NCBI GenBank assembly: GCA_034420695.1
Contig: DAOULB010000059.1
Location: 1 to 42,327 of the forward strand
Direction of reading: 5' to 3'
Source: Io17-Chloro-G2 sp034420695
GTDB lineage: Bacteria > Chloroflexota > Dehalococcoidia > Lucifugimonadales > UBA3495
DNA: 42,327 nucleotides
In this document: positions 25,912 to 35,029 of the stretch, one piece after another
How positions within the stretch are numbered: position 1 is the stretch's first letter
Layout: the number at the start of each line of letters is the position of its first letter
Position numbers and translations under genes: made by a program
Notes under the pieces: generated by a model
What the model saw: only the letters and a program-made list of their open reading frames with translations
What the model was told of the DNA's origin: nothing
The model's database searches: none

Positions 25912-27162
25912 TTGGCCGTTTATACCGTCGCCCAAGTGACGGCCCACCTCCGCCAGAAGTTCGAGGCGGACCCACTTCTCGCTGACCTCTGGGTGCTGGG
26001 CGAAGCTTCCAATCTTCGGATTTCTGCCGCCGGCCATTCCTACTTTTCCTTGAAGGATGGGCAGAGCCTCTTGCGCTGCGTGATGTTCAAGGGACAGCCG
26101 GGAGCGGACCTGCTGGTGGAAGGCGCCTCCGTCTCGGTCCACGGTCACATCACCTTCTACGAGAGGGGCGGCAGCACCGATTTCGTAATTGCCTTGGCCA
26201 TGCCCCAAGGAATGGGCGAACTGGCCTTGGAGTTGGAGCGGCTCAAGCTCAAGCTGGAGCGGGAAGGGCTGTTCGAGGAAAGCCGGAAGAGGCCCCTCCC
26301 CCGGTTCCCTGCCGTGGTTGGTGTGGTAACTTCCCCGGCCGGGTCGGTGTGGCAGGACATTCAAAGCGTCATACGCCGCCGCTATCCCATGGTGGAGCTT
26401 GTTCTTTCGCCAACTATTGTACAGGGCGACAGCGCCGCTCCGTCGATTATTAATGCCCTGGAAAGGTTGAACACCGACGGACGGGCCGATGTTGTGATAA
26501 TGGCCCGGGGCGGCGGTTCCCTTGAAGACCTGTGGCCCTTCAACGAAGAAGCGGTAGCCCGGGCAGTGTACGGCAGCCGCATCCCCGTGGTAAGCGCCAT
26601 CGGCCACGAGACCGACTTTACCATCATGGACTTCGTTGCCGACGTGAGGGCGCCCACACCGTCTGTGGCCGCCGAACTTGCGGTCCCCGACGGCGCAGTT
26701 TTGCTGAGGGAAGTCGGAGAGCTGGGCGCCCGCGTCGGCTCGGCCGCTGCCGGCAGCATCAGGGACCGGCGAGAGCAGGTGGTCCGGTTGACCCACAGGA
26801 TGGACTCCGGCCTTCCTGATTGCGGCACCTGGCGCCGCCGGGTGGATGACTTGGCACGTCTGGCAACCACCGCAATGTCCGGCCGGCTGGCTTTGGCCAA
26901 GACCCGGGTTCAAGGCCTGCAAGTGCAACTGAATGCCCTTAATCCTGCGGCCACCCTCAAGCGTGGATTTTCACTGGTGGAACTGGTGGAGACCGGCCAA
27001 GTGTTGACCAGCAAAAGCCAAGCCGCCGCCGGTGATTCATTGTCGGTCACCGTGGCTGACGGGGTGGTCCCGGCTACCGTAGGAGACGTTCCGAAGCAGC
27101 CCAAGAGAGCTGGGAAGCGGCGGGCGGCGCCCCAGGAAGCAGGCATGGAGCGGCTGTTCTAA
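25912..27162 (+). CDS. xseA: Exodeoxyribonuclease VII large subunit
   Basis: The 416-aa protein has an N-terminal OB-fold (DLWVLGEASNLRISAAGHSYFSLKD), then the catalytic domain with VVGVVTSPAGSVWQDI, MARGGGSLEDLWPFNEE and PVVSAIGHETDFTI, followed by a coiled-coil and LKRGFSLVE near the end. With XseB it degrades single-stranded DNA. TTG 25912 lies four bases after the efp stop, with only a weak ribosome binding site, suggesting coupling. Confidence 0.93.
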   Translation: MAVYTVAQVTAHLRQKFEADPLLADLWVLGEASNLRISAAGHSYFSLKDGQSLLRCVMFKGQPGADLLVEGASVSVHGHITFYERGGSTDFVIALAMPQGMGELALELERLKLKLEREGLFEESRKRPLPRFPAVVGVVTSPAGSVWQDIQSVIRRRYPMVELVLSPTIVQGDSAAPSIINALERLNTDGRADVVIMARGGGSLEDLWPFNEEAVARAVYGSRIPVVSAIGHETDFTIMDFVADVRAPTPSVAAELAVPDGAVLLREVGELGARVGSAAAGSIRDRREQVVRLTHRMDSGLPDCGTWRRRVDDLARLATTAMSGRLALAKTRVQGLQVQLNALNPAATLKRGFSLVELVETGQVLTSKSQAAAGDSLSVTVADGVVPATVGDVPKQPKRAGKRRAAPQEAGMERLF

Positions 27163-27206
27163 CGCTGTCCCAACATTCTCCCTCGGTACGCCAGGAGCCC
27201 TGAACT

Positions 27207-27452
27207 ATGGCCGACGGCCCAGAGCCCGGACAGAGTGAAGACCTCACCTTTGAACAGGCCTTTCAGAGGCTTGGAGAGTTGGCCGAGGCCCTTGAATCCG
27301 GGGGGCTGACCATGGCCGAGACCACTGCCAAGTACGAAGAGGGAATGGTGTTGGTGCGCCGTTGCAATCAACTGCTGGACCAAGCTGAAATGAAGATCAC
27401 CACCCTGAGAGACGCTTACGCCCAGCAACCGGAAGAAGACCAGCCCTTCTGA
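27207..27452 (+). CDS. xseB: Exodeoxyribonuclease VII small subunit
   Basis: The 81-aa helical protein has LTFEQAFQRLGELAEALESGG and YEEGMVLVRRCNQLLDQAE, the signature of XseB. CAGGAG nine bases before the ATG supports the start. It follows xseA by 44 nt. Confidence 0.93.
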   Translation: MADGPEPGQSEDLTFEQAFQRLGELAEALESGGLTMAETTAKYEEGMVLVRRCNQLLDQAEMKITTLRDAYAQQPEEDQPF

Positions 27453-27494
27453 CCGGGGCTGTAGAACCAGGGGTCTGAGGGTGCCGGGGTCCCA

Positions 27495-28325
27495 TTGCTG
27501 AAGATAGGGTGGTTTTCCACTGGCCGTGGGGAAGGCTCCCATAGTTTGCTTTCCTTCGTTCAAACCCGGATTGCGTCCGGGGAACTGGACGCCGTTATTG
27601 AGTTTGTTTTCAGCAACCGGGAGCCGGGTGAGGCGGAAGGGTCCGACCTCTTCTTTCGGCTGGTGCAAGATTACGGCCTTCCCCTGGTGACACTTTCGTC
27701 GGCCCGTTTTGCCCGGGAGCAGGGGCAACCCTTCCGCAGGTTGAGAGAAGACTACGACAGGCGAGTCATCGAGCTGTTGTCTCCCTACAAGCCGGACCTT
27801 TGCATGCTTGCCGGCTACATGCTCATCGCCAGCGGACTGCTGTGCCGCCGCTATCCTCTGTTGAACCTGCATCCAGCTCTGCCCGACGGTCCCATCGGGA
27901 CTTGGCAGCAAGTAATCTGGTCCCTGATAGAGAATAGGTCCTCCGTCACTGGCGCCATGGTGCACTTGGCTACAGAGGAAGTGGACCGGGGGCCAGTCAT
28001 TGCCCACTTCACCGCCGGCATCACCGGACCGCCCCTCGTCCCTCTCTGGAATGAGCTTGAGGGTTTGGACTTGACCGCGGTTAAGGAGGACCCGGGGGAG
28101 GAGTTTCCGCTGTTCCGGCTCATCCGGGAGGCAGAGTTCCGCAAGGAACCCTATCTTCTGTTGGAAACCCTGCGGGCAGTGTCAGAAGGCCGGGTCCTTG
28201 TGGAAAATGGCCAAGTACGGTACCCGGCCGGTCAGTCTCCGGAAGAAGGGAGCATCAGGGGCCTGAACTTGGACCGGGAAATACTGCGAGCTATGCAGGC
28301 CGACGGCTTGGAACCGGCGGTCTAG
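27495..28325 (+). CDS. Formyltransferase-fold protein (PurN/Fmt-like)
   Basis: The 276-aa protein has a PurN-like formyltransferase core: KIGWFSTGRGEGS, LAGYMLI, LNLHPALPDGPIGTW (Asn and His of the catalytic triad) and EEVDRGPVI (Asp). The N-H-D set is intact, so a tetrahydrofolate-linked formyl transfer is plausible. PurN proper has HPSLLP and lacks the C-terminal extension of about 90 residues seen here, so I do not call it PurN. Start TTG 27495; it lies downstream of xseB and its stop overlaps the convergent clpX stop as CTAG. Confidence 0.75.
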   Translation: MLKIGWFSTGRGEGSHSLLSFVQTRIASGELDAVIEFVFSNREPGEAEGSDLFFRLVQDYGLPLVTLSSARFAREQGQPFRRLREDYDRRVIELLSPYKPDLCMLAGYMLIASGLLCRRYPLLNLHPALPDGPIGTWQQVIWSLIENRSSVTGAMVHLATEEVDRGPVIAHFTAGITGPPLVPLWNELEGLDLTAVKEDPGEEFPLFRLIREAEFRKEPYLLLETLRAVSEGRVLVENGQVRYPAGQSPEEGSIRGLNLDREILRAMQADGLEPAV

Positions 28326-29617
28326 GCCGACAAGAGGTTCCGGTCAAGGTCGGAGTCCAGCAACTGCCCGTCGCCGTCAATCAGGGTTGGGAACTTGTCC
28401 CCAAGGATGGACTCCCGGTCCACTACGCATCGCGCCGCCCCCTCTATTGAAGGAAGCTCGTACATCACCTCCAACAGGGCGTCTTCTATGATGTAGCGCA
28501 GGTGCCTCGCTCCGGTAGGGTGTCCCACCGCGCCTTCGGCCGCTGCTTCCAGCCCCGCTTGGGTGAACTCCAGCTCTACGCCGTCCATATCGAACAGTTC
28601 CTGGTACTGCTTGACGATGGCGTTCCTCGGCTCGGTGAGGACTTGGACCAGCGCGTCCTTGCCTAGAGGCTCCAAGGCCACCGTGACTGGCAGCCGTCCA
28701 ACCAGTTCCGGAATGAAGCCGAACTCCAGCAGGTCCTTGGAGGTAACTTGGTTCAGCAGGCTTTGCTCGTCGTCCTCGGAAGTTCGTCCGCCGGCCAGGA
28801 ACCCCATCCGTGAAACCCCGGAAGCCAAGCGGCGGGCAACCACCTCTTCCAAGCCGTCGAATGCGCCGCCGGCTATGAATAGGATGTTCCTGGTGTCGAT
28901 CTGGACCAGTTCTTGGTGGGGATGCTTGCGGCCTCCTTGCGGTGGAACGTTGGCGACGCACCCTTCGATTATCTTGAGCAGCTCCTGCTGCACCCCTTCA
29001 CCGGATACGTCCCTGGTAATAGAGCGGTTGACACCCTCCTTCCGGGCGACCTTGTCCAGTTCGTCAATGTAGATAATGCCGTGTTCCGCCAGCGAAACGT
29101 CCCAGTCTGCTGATTGGATGAGCCGCAGCAGGATATTCTCGACATCTTCGCCGACGTAACCCGACTCGGTCAGGGAGGTCGCGTCGCAAACGCCGAAGGG
29201 CACGTCCAAGGTGTGGGCCAGGGTTTCTGCCAGCAGGGTCTTGCCGCAACCGGTGGGACCCATGAGCAGGATGTTGGCCTTGTCCAAGTCCACCGAGGGG
29301 GAGTTGAAGCCGTACAGTGTCCGCTTGAAGTGATTATAGACCGCTACGCTGAGGATCTTCTTGGCCCGCTCCTGCCCCACCACGTAGGCGTCCAGGCTGG
29401 CGTGTATCTCCCGCGGTGTCAGCGGGCCTCTGCTCCTGGAGGGAGGGGGAGCCGGGGGGAGTGGTTCTTCATCCACCAGTTGGCCCAAGACCCGAATGCA
29501 GTCATAACAGACGCTGGCCTTGTCCTGGCCGGATACCACTAAGTGAGAAAGAGGTTGCTTCTTTTCGCAAAAGGAGCAGTTCGAGGTCCTGGTTCCACCC
29601 CTGCCGTTGACCACCAC
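28322..29617 (-). CDS. clpX: ATP-dependent protease ATPase ClpX
   Basis: The 431-aa protein has an N-terminal zinc-binding domain C14-C17-C37-C40, Walker A GPTGCGKT (about 120-127), pore loop GYVGED, Walker B IIYIDE, RKH loop GGRKHPHQ, and sensor 2 in GARHLR. ClpX unfolds substrates and feeds them to ClpP. Two adjacent GTG codons (29617 and 29614) can start it, preceded by GGAGGG. It lies 145 nt downstream of clpP in the tig-clpP-clpX order. Confidence 0.94.
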   Translation of the reverse strand: MVVNGRGGTRTSNCSFCEKKQPLSHLVVSGQDKASVCYDCIRVLGQLVDEEPLPPAPPPSRSRGPLTPREIHASLDAYVVGQERAKKILSVAVYNHFKRTLYGFNSPSVDLDKANILLMGPTGCGKTLLAETLAHTLDVPFGVCDATSLTESGYVGEDVENILLRLIQSADWDVSLAEHGIIYIDELDKVARKEGVNRSITRDVSGEGVQQELLKIIEGCVANVPPQGGRKHPHQELVQIDTRNILFIAGGAFDGLEEVVARRLASGVSRMGFLAGGRTSEDDEQSLLNQVTSKDLLEFGFIPELVGRLPVTVALEPLGKDALVQVLTEPRNAIVKQYQELFDMDGVELEFTQAGLEAAAEGAVGHPTGARHLRYIIEDALLEVMYELPSIEGAARCVVDRESILGDKFPTLIDGDGQLLDSDLDRNLLSA

Positions 29618-29762
29618 ACCCTCCAGTGTCGGGAAAAGCCCTTGTGCTCTATGTCAGTTCGCCGAAAGGATGACTTCGCCCGGTCTCCTTGCCGTTCTGC
29701 TCTCAGGTCTCCTGCCCCTGCGGAACCAAGCCGCCTGCCGGGTGATGGGGCTCTCCGGCGCC

Positions 29763-30470
29763 CTAGGAAGATTCCTGCTCGTTGCCGCCTTCCGTGGGGG
29801 CCTCGGCGGCGCTGCCCAGTATCTCGTCCACCAGCGAGTACTCCACCGCCTGTTCCGCAGTCAGGTAGTAGTCCCGGTCGGTGTCTCTTGCGATCTTGTC
29901 GTAGGTCTGCCCGGTGTTCTCCGAAAGGATATTCCGGATTTTGTCCTGCAGCCGGAGGATCTCCCGGGCGGCTATCTCGATGTCGCTGGCCTGCCCCTGG
30001 GCCCCGCCCATTGGCTGGTGCATATGGATGGTTGAGTTAGGCAGTGCGTAACGCTTGCCCCTCTTTCCCCCGGACAGCAGTACGGTCGCCATGCTGGCTG
30101 CCATGCCCAAGCAGATGGTGGAGACCTCCGGGTTGACCAGTTGCATGGTGTCGTAGATGGCAAGCCCGGAACTGATTACGCCCCCCGGGCTGTTGATGTA
30201 AACGCTGATTCCCTTGTCCGGGTCTTCCCGCTCCAAGTACAGCAGTTGGGCAATTATTGTGTTGGCCATAGGGTCGCTGATGGGCGTCCCGAGAAATATG
30301 ATCCTTTCCTTGAGCAACAGGGAATAGATGTCGAAGGCCCGCTCTCCCCGGGGGCTGGTCTCGATGACCATCGGAATGATGCTCTGAGGCACGGTCAAGC
30401 CCGAAGGAGAGGCCACGCCAGGAAAGGGATTCAAGCCGTCGGGCGCTTGGTTGTAGGGGTCAGTTAGCAT
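29763..30470 (-). CDS. clpP: ATP-dependent Clp protease proteolytic subunit
   Basis: The 235-aa serine protease subunit has S126 (GMAASMA), H151 (HMHQPMGG) and D200 (DTDRDYY). The motif YINSPGG is present. ATG 30470 has GGAG five bases upstream and lies inside the last codons of tig, so the two are translationally coupled. An upstream in-frame Met (30551) would extend into tig and is rejected. About 27 residues precede the normal N-terminus; ClpP is usually processed there. Confidence 0.94.
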   Translation of the reverse strand: MLTDPYNQAPDGLNPFPGVASPSGLTVPQSIIPMVIETSPRGERAFDIYSLLLKERIIFLGTPISDPMANTIIAQLLYLEREDPDKGISVYINSPGGVISSGLAIYDTMQLVNPEVSTICLGMAASMATVLLSGGKRGKRYALPNSTIHMHQPMGGAQGQASDIEIAAREILRLQDKIRNILSENTGQTYDKIARDTDRDYYLTAEQAVEYSLVDEILGSAAEAPTEGGNEQESS

Positions 30471-31902
30471 TGGACTCCGCTCCTTCTTCTGTTGCCTCAG
30501 GTGCATCGGCGCCGGCTTCGCTGGATTCCGGGTCGGGGGCCTGACCCCCATCCTCGACCTCTGCCTTCGGCACTTCGCTTGGAGTTTCTCCTGTACCAGC
30601 TTCGGAGGCCTGGGTCTCCTGGTCTTCGCCTTGGAAGATTTCCACCAGCCGCTCCATCACCTTGCGGTTGAGCAGGGAGGTGCGCAGGGACTCCCGGGCT
30701 TGAGGATTGGAAACGGCTTGCAGGATGGCCTGCTCGGCTTCCCCGTAGCTTGAAACCAGGGTTTCTACCTCGGCGTCGACCTCATCCACGGAAACCTCGA
30801 TGCCCTCTTCTTCGGCCACCTTACGGAGCACCAAGTAGGTCTTCAGCCGCTCCTCCGCCTGGGGCCTGAGGTCTTCCTGCCATTCTTCAGGCGTTTTACC
30901 AATGTAACTTAGGTATGTATCCATGTCCAGTTGCTGGCCCCGTATGGCCCGCTCCCGGTCTTGGCGCAACATGTCAAGCTCTTGCTGGTACACCAAGTCT
31001 GAAACTTGAATGGTGGCCGCCTTCAGCAGTTCCTCAAGGCTGTTCTGTTCCAGTTGACGCAGAGAACTGGTCTGCCCGTCCGCTGTCATCCGCTGCAGGA
31101 TATCCGCCTTCAGGTCCTCCAGGCTGTCGTAGCCGTCCCGTACGCCCTTGGCGAATTCGTCGTCCAACTCGGGCAGGGCCTTGGACTTGATGGACAGCAC
31201 GGACACCGCCAGCCGGCACTCCTGCCCGGCGTACTGCTCTTGGGGGGCGTCGGCAGGGATGGGGAGGCTGAAGTCCTTGTCCTGCCCCTCGGTCATGCCC
31301 TCCAAGTAGACGGGAAAACCGGGCACCGGCATAGGGTTGTCCTGTTGCAGGATATAGTCGATGCCGGTTTCGTTAATTACCGAATCGCCCAGGATGGTGC
31401 CGCTGACGTTGATGTTGAGCAGGTCTCCGAACTGCGCCGGACGCCCTGCCGGCTCCCAGGGAGCGGCTTCGTAGCGCAACTGCTCCAGAACTTCGTCAAC
31501 CTGTTCGTCGGTCACCTCTACCGGTTCCCTTTCCAGCCTGACCGACCGGAAGTCCCCCAAGTCCACTATGGGTTCCAAGGGCACCACGGCCTTGAACTGG
31601 ATGGGCTCCACTTCGACGAGTTCTAAGCGCGGCTCGGAAAAGGCCTGCAGGTTCTCGTTCTGCAGTACTTGGTCCAGGGTCTCCGGGATCATGAACTCCA
31701 AGGCTTCTTGCACCAAGGCAGACCGGCCCACGTGGTTTTCCACTATTGACCGGGGGGCTTTGCCCGGGCGGAAACCCGGTATCTGGAGACGGGTCACCAA
31801 TCTCCGGTAGGAACGGGTGAGGAATGGTTCCACGTCATCGTTGTCCAGGGAGATGCTAAGGGTTACCTCAGTGGGTTTTTCCGACTCCTTGGTAACGATC
31901 AA
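30460..31902 (-). CDS. tig: Trigger factor
   Basis: The 480-aa ribosome-associated chaperone has the N-terminal ribosome-binding domain with the signature GFRPGKAPRS, an FKBP-type PPIase domain (GDLLNINVSG, VPGFPVYLEGMTEGQ), and a helical C-terminal domain. The final 60 residues are strongly acidic low-complexity tail rich in E, A, P and S. The start is TTG 31902 with GGAG ten bases upstream. First gene of the tig-clpP-clpX operon. Confidence 0.94.
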   Translation of the reverse strand: MIVTKESEKPTEVTLSISLDNDDVEPFLTRSYRRLVTRLQIPGFRPGKAPRSIVENHVGRSALVQEALEFMIPETLDQVLQNENLQAFSEPRLELVEVEPIQFKAVVPLEPIVDLGDFRSVRLEREPVEVTDEQVDEVLEQLRYEAAPWEPAGRPAQFGDLLNINVSGTILGDSVINETGIDYILQQDNPMPVPGFPVYLEGMTEGQDKDFSLPIPADAPQEQYAGQECRLAVSVLSIKSKALPELDDEFAKGVRDGYDSLEDLKADILQRMTADGQTSSLRQLEQNSLEELLKAATIQVSDLVYQQELDMLRQDRERAIRGQQLDMDTYLSYIGKTPEEWQEDLRPQAEERLKTYLVLRKVAEEEGIEVSVDEVDAEVETLVSSYGEAEQAILQAVSNPQARESLRTSLLNRKVMERLVEIFQGEDQETQASEAGTGETPSEVPKAEVEDGGQAPDPESSEAGADAPEATEEGAESNAN

Positions 31903-31979
31903 CGGAAGCTAACTCCGATTTTTACAATCTTCAGCCGCCCTGCCCCAAGGCCGGAGCTAGAGCGGCCAACGCTGAACAG

Positions 31980-32008
31980 AGTATAGCATACCCTCAATTC
32001 TGTTGGAA
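31980..32008 (-). promoter_or_regulatory. Predicted promoter of tig-clpP-clpX
   Basis: On the minus strand TTCCAA (32008-32003), 17 nt, then TGC-TATACT (31988-31980), an extended -10 promoter. The leader to the TTG is about 70 nt. Confidence 0.5.
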
Positions 32009-32011
32009 ATT

Positions 32012-32041
32012 GAAGCCCCGTTGAAAGAAGCCCCGTTCAAA
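32012..32041 (+). repeat. Two 15-bp tandem copies
   Basis: GAAGCCCCGTTGAAA (32012-32026) is followed directly by GAAGCCCCGTTCAAA (32027-32041), 14 of 15 identical, just upstream of the tig promoter. Confidence 0.6.
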
Positions 32042-32530
32042 ATCGTAGCCAATGCCCTTCTCACCGGGCAGTTCCTTTCCTGCCACACCAACCCGCTTGT
32101 CCCTCCTCGGGGCAACAAAAAGAGGCCGAAAGGTCAGGACCCCAAACATTGGTGGTTGTTCGAAACAGTGGTTGAGCGTTTTTGCAAAATATAATTAAAA
32201 AAATGCTGAAAATCCATTGACATGAATGGAAGGCGGTTGATAACTTTGGGCAATAGTTTTTCTGGCGGGGTGCACTGGCTGCTCCCCTGTCAATACGGGC
32301 CGGACCCCGTTGGGGCCGTGTTTCCGTCGAATTCGGCCAGCCGGAACTGGAACCTCCAAGTGGACCCGGGTTAGCCGCTGAATCTTGGTACTCAGAACGC
32401 CGTGAAGTCTCCCGGAGGCGTTGGACCGGCATCGCGCCGGCCATTCCGGAACCGGGTGTTGTGGTTGGGGCTGGGCGGCGGACATTCGGAAGCCCCTGTT
32501 TTGTAGGGGCGAATACCACCAGGAGACGCG
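32042..32530 (+). promoter_or_regulatory. Divergent intergenic region with rsmH promoter and leader
   Basis: TTGACA (32217-32222), then ATAACT (32240-32245) 17 nt later, is the best plus-strand promoter for rsmH-ftsA-ftsZ. The leader of about 280 nt contains hairpins, the clearest being GCCCCT/AGGGGC (32492-32510), 10 nt before the ribosome binding site AGGAG (32521-32525). A TATAAT also lies at 32190-32195. No mraZ-like gene was seen where one usually stands. Confidence 0.5.
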
Positions 32531-33568
32531 GTGGCCCTGTCGACGTTTGACAAACCGGCTGGAATGGACAACGAAGAACCCCGGGAGCCCCAGGCTGCCG
32601 GCGGCGCCCTTTCCAGCGATTTCGAACCCGCCCCCAGGCGGGAATTTCATCGCCCGGTGTTGGTCCAGGAAGCCCTTCGGGAACTGGCCCCCGGCCCCCA
32701 GGGCGTCTACTTGGATGCCACCCTCGGTGAGGGCGGCCACAGCCTTGCGCTGCTGAACGCTTCCTCCCCCGGCGGCCGCGTGGTCGCTCTGGACCGTGAC
32801 CCCCGTTCCGTGGAGCAGGCCAAGCGCAGGCTGGAGGAGCATTCCGGCCGGTTTTTCCCCATCCGCGCCAACTACGTCCGGATGGGAGAGATCTGCAATT
32901 CCCTGGGTTTGCCATCGGTAAACGGAGTCCTCATGGACCTGGGGCTCTCTTCGCGGCAGTTGGAAGAACCCGGCTACGGGTTCAGCTTCCAGTCGGATGA
33001 ACCCCTGGATATGCGTTACAACCCTGAGCAGGCACTGAAGGCTTGGGACATAGTCAACACTTACACCCAAGACCGGCTGGCCGACGTCATCTACCAATTT
33101 GGAGAAGAACGCCGCTCCAGGGCAATCGCCAGGGCCATTCTCCGGGAGCGCCCGCTCCACACGACAGGCCAGCTTGCCCAAGTGGTAGCCCGCGCCTCTG
33201 GTGGCCCACGAAGAGGCCGCCGGACCGGGATTCACCCGGCAACCCGCACTTTCCAGTCCCTGAGAATTGCGGTCAACTCCGAACTGGAACATCTCAGGGA
33301 CGGCCTGAATGAAGCAATCGATATCATGGCCCCCCAAGGCCGCCTGGTGGTCATCAGCTACCACAGCCTGGAGGACAGGATAGTCAAGACTGCGCTGGAA
33401 CAGGCGGCTGCTGCGTGTGTGTGCCCGCCCCAGGCCGGCGCCTGCGTCTGCGGCCAAGTGCCCAAGGTAAAGATCGTTACCCGCAGGGTGGTTAAGCCGT
33501 CGCGCCAAGAGATTGAGGAGAATCCAAGAAGCCGGAGTGCCCGGATGAGAGTGGCCGAACGTCTCTGA
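32531..33568 (+). CDS. rsmH: 16S rRNA m4C1402 methyltransferase RsmH
   Basis: The 345-aa protein methylates N4 of C1402 in 16S rRNA. Motifs: EFHRPVLVQEAL, SAM loop YLDATLGEGGHS, VVALDRDP, MDLGLSSRQL, TFQSLRIAVNSEL and ISYHSLEDRIVK. A CVCPPQAGACVCG segment lies near the end. GTG 32531 has AGGAG five bases upstream. It leads the reduced division cluster. Confidence 0.94.
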   Translation: MALSTFDKPAGMDNEEPREPQAAGGALSSDFEPAPRREFHRPVLVQEALRELAPGPQGVYLDATLGEGGHSLALLNASSPGGRVVALDRDPRSVEQAKRRLEEHSGRFFPIRANYVRMGEICNSLGLPSVNGVLMDLGLSSRQLEEPGYGFSFQSDEPLDMRYNPEQALKAWDIVNTYTQDRLADVIYQFGEERRSRAIARAILRERPLHTTGQLAQVVARASGGPRRGRRTGIHPATRTFQSLRIAVNSELEHLRDGLNEAIDIMAPQGRLVVISYHSLEDRIVKTALEQAAAACVCPPQAGACVCGQVPKVKIVTRRVVKPSRQEIEENPRSRSARMRVAERL

Positions 33569-33649
33569 ATCCGGGAGGGAGTGCCGGACCCTGCCCGGGG
33601 AAAGCACCCGGAGCAGTCTGGCAGGGGAAGAACACAGGACGGTGGGAAG

Positions 33650-34906
33650 GTGGCAAAGCAAAGCTGTTACATCGCAATAGACATCGGCAGCAGCAAAATA
33701 TGCTCCGTCGTGGCCCAAGTTGGCACGGAAGGGGAGCTGAAGATACTGGGCACCGGTGTGGTCCCATCCCGGGGCGTCCTGAAGGGCAGGGTCGAAGACC
33801 CGGTCCAAGTGCAGGATGCGGTCCGGACCTCGCTGGAGGAAGCCCAGCGGTACGTTGGCCGGGGCGTCGTCGCCGGTGTGTATGCCAGCGTCGGCGGAGC
33901 TGGCATATCCTCGGTCAATACCATGGACCCCTTTGGCGGCAGGGCAGGCTCAGGGGCATTGGCCGCGGCATCGATGCTGGGTGCGGAAGATGGCCGGGAG
34001 TTGATTCACCAGATTCCCACCGGCTATCACGTTGACGGCCTTGCTTCTTCCAGGAGCGCCCCGGACGCCGACGGCGGTTCATCCGCCCCCGGCTCATCCG
34101 GTCCAATGGATGCGGAAGTTCACCTGATTTCCGGTGACCCCGACGACCTGGACAACATCATCACGATCATTCAAGGCTGCAAGGTCTCCTTGCACAGTTT
34201 GGTGGCCCAGGGACTGGCCTCCGCCGAGGCCACGCTTAACGGTTACGAAAAGGAACTGGGAACGGTGCTGGTAGATATTGGCGGCGGCACCATGGACGTG
34301 GTCATCTACCGCCAAGGTCATCCCTGGTACACCGGGGTCATCCCCGTAGGTGGCAACCAAGTCACCAACGATCTTTCCGTTGTCATGGATCTCCCTTGGG
34401 ACTTGTCGGAAGAGATCAAAGTCAACTGGGGATCTGTCATGCCGGAACTGATACGCCACGACGAAGAAGTGGTCGTGCCGGCTTACGAGCGGGACCCGGA
34501 GCGGGTCGTCAAGAGAAGGGCCGTCTGCCTGCCGTTGCAAGCCCGTTTCGAGGAAATGCTGAAGCTGATACTGCTGAAGGTTCGGGAGTCGGGGGCGCCG
34601 GCCTTCCCAGCCGGAGGCTTGGTGATCACCGGTGGCGCCGCCGATCTTCATGGAGTGAAGGAGCTGGCGGAAAGGACCCTCGGCGGACCGGTCCGTATTG
34701 CCTGTCCCTCCAACATTCCAGGATTAGCGACCCAGTTGAGCAAGCCGCAGTTCTCCGCTGCTGTCGGGCTGCTTCTTTGGGGCATTCAAAATCACGGGGA
34801 GAAGCGTTCCTATAAAAAACCGGAAAAGACCTCCCGGAGAAAATGGCTCTTCTGGGGCAGGGATTCCTCCGGGAAAGCGGAACGCCAGAAAGAAGCTGCG
34901 GTCTAG
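33650..34906 (+). CDS. ftsA: Cell division protein FtsA
   Basis: The 418-aa actin-like protein tethers FtsZ to the membrane. It begins at AKQSCYIAIDIGSSKI, the phosphate-1 motif, and has the SHS2 1C region, the phosphate-2 motif VLVDIGGGTMDVVIY, and GLVITGGAADLHGV. The C-terminus holds a basic/aromatic helix (SRRKWLFWG) suited to membrane binding. GTG 33650 is preferred to GTG 33581 because it puts the first strand at the normal place; the earlier start would add 23 residues of low-complexity sequence. Confidence 0.9.
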   Translation: MAKQSCYIAIDIGSSKICSVVAQVGTEGELKILGTGVVPSRGVLKGRVEDPVQVQDAVRTSLEEAQRYVGRGVVAGVYASVGGAGISSVNTMDPFGGRAGSGALAAASMLGAEDGRELIHQIPTGYHVDGLASSRSAPDADGGSSAPGSSGPMDAEVHLISGDPDDLDNIITIIQGCKVSLHSLVAQGLASAEATLNGYEKELGTVLVDIGGGTMDVVIYRQGHPWYTGVIPVGGNQVTNDLSVVMDLPWDLSEEIKVNWGSVMPELIRHDEEVVVPAYERDPERVVKRRAVCLPLQARFEEMLKLILLKVRESGAPAFPAGGLVITGGAADLHGVKELAERTLGGPVRIACPSNIPGLATQLSKPQFSAAVGLLLWGIQNHGEKRSYKKPEKTSRRKWLFWGRDSSGKAERQKEAAV

Positions 34907-35029
34907 CGGCTCTGCCGGTCTAAGGGCTTGGACCGGCGGAAAGGAGCTGGCGCAGTGCGGTAATGCAAAGGCACACCAATATTTGTCCAGACCTGGGTTA
35001 ATACGAGAAGCAAATCGGAGGTAAAGGAT

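Noticed and set aside
32061..33808. Long minus-strand frames opposite rsmH and the start of ftsA
   Set aside because: They are antisense to well-conserved genes and show no independent family signal.
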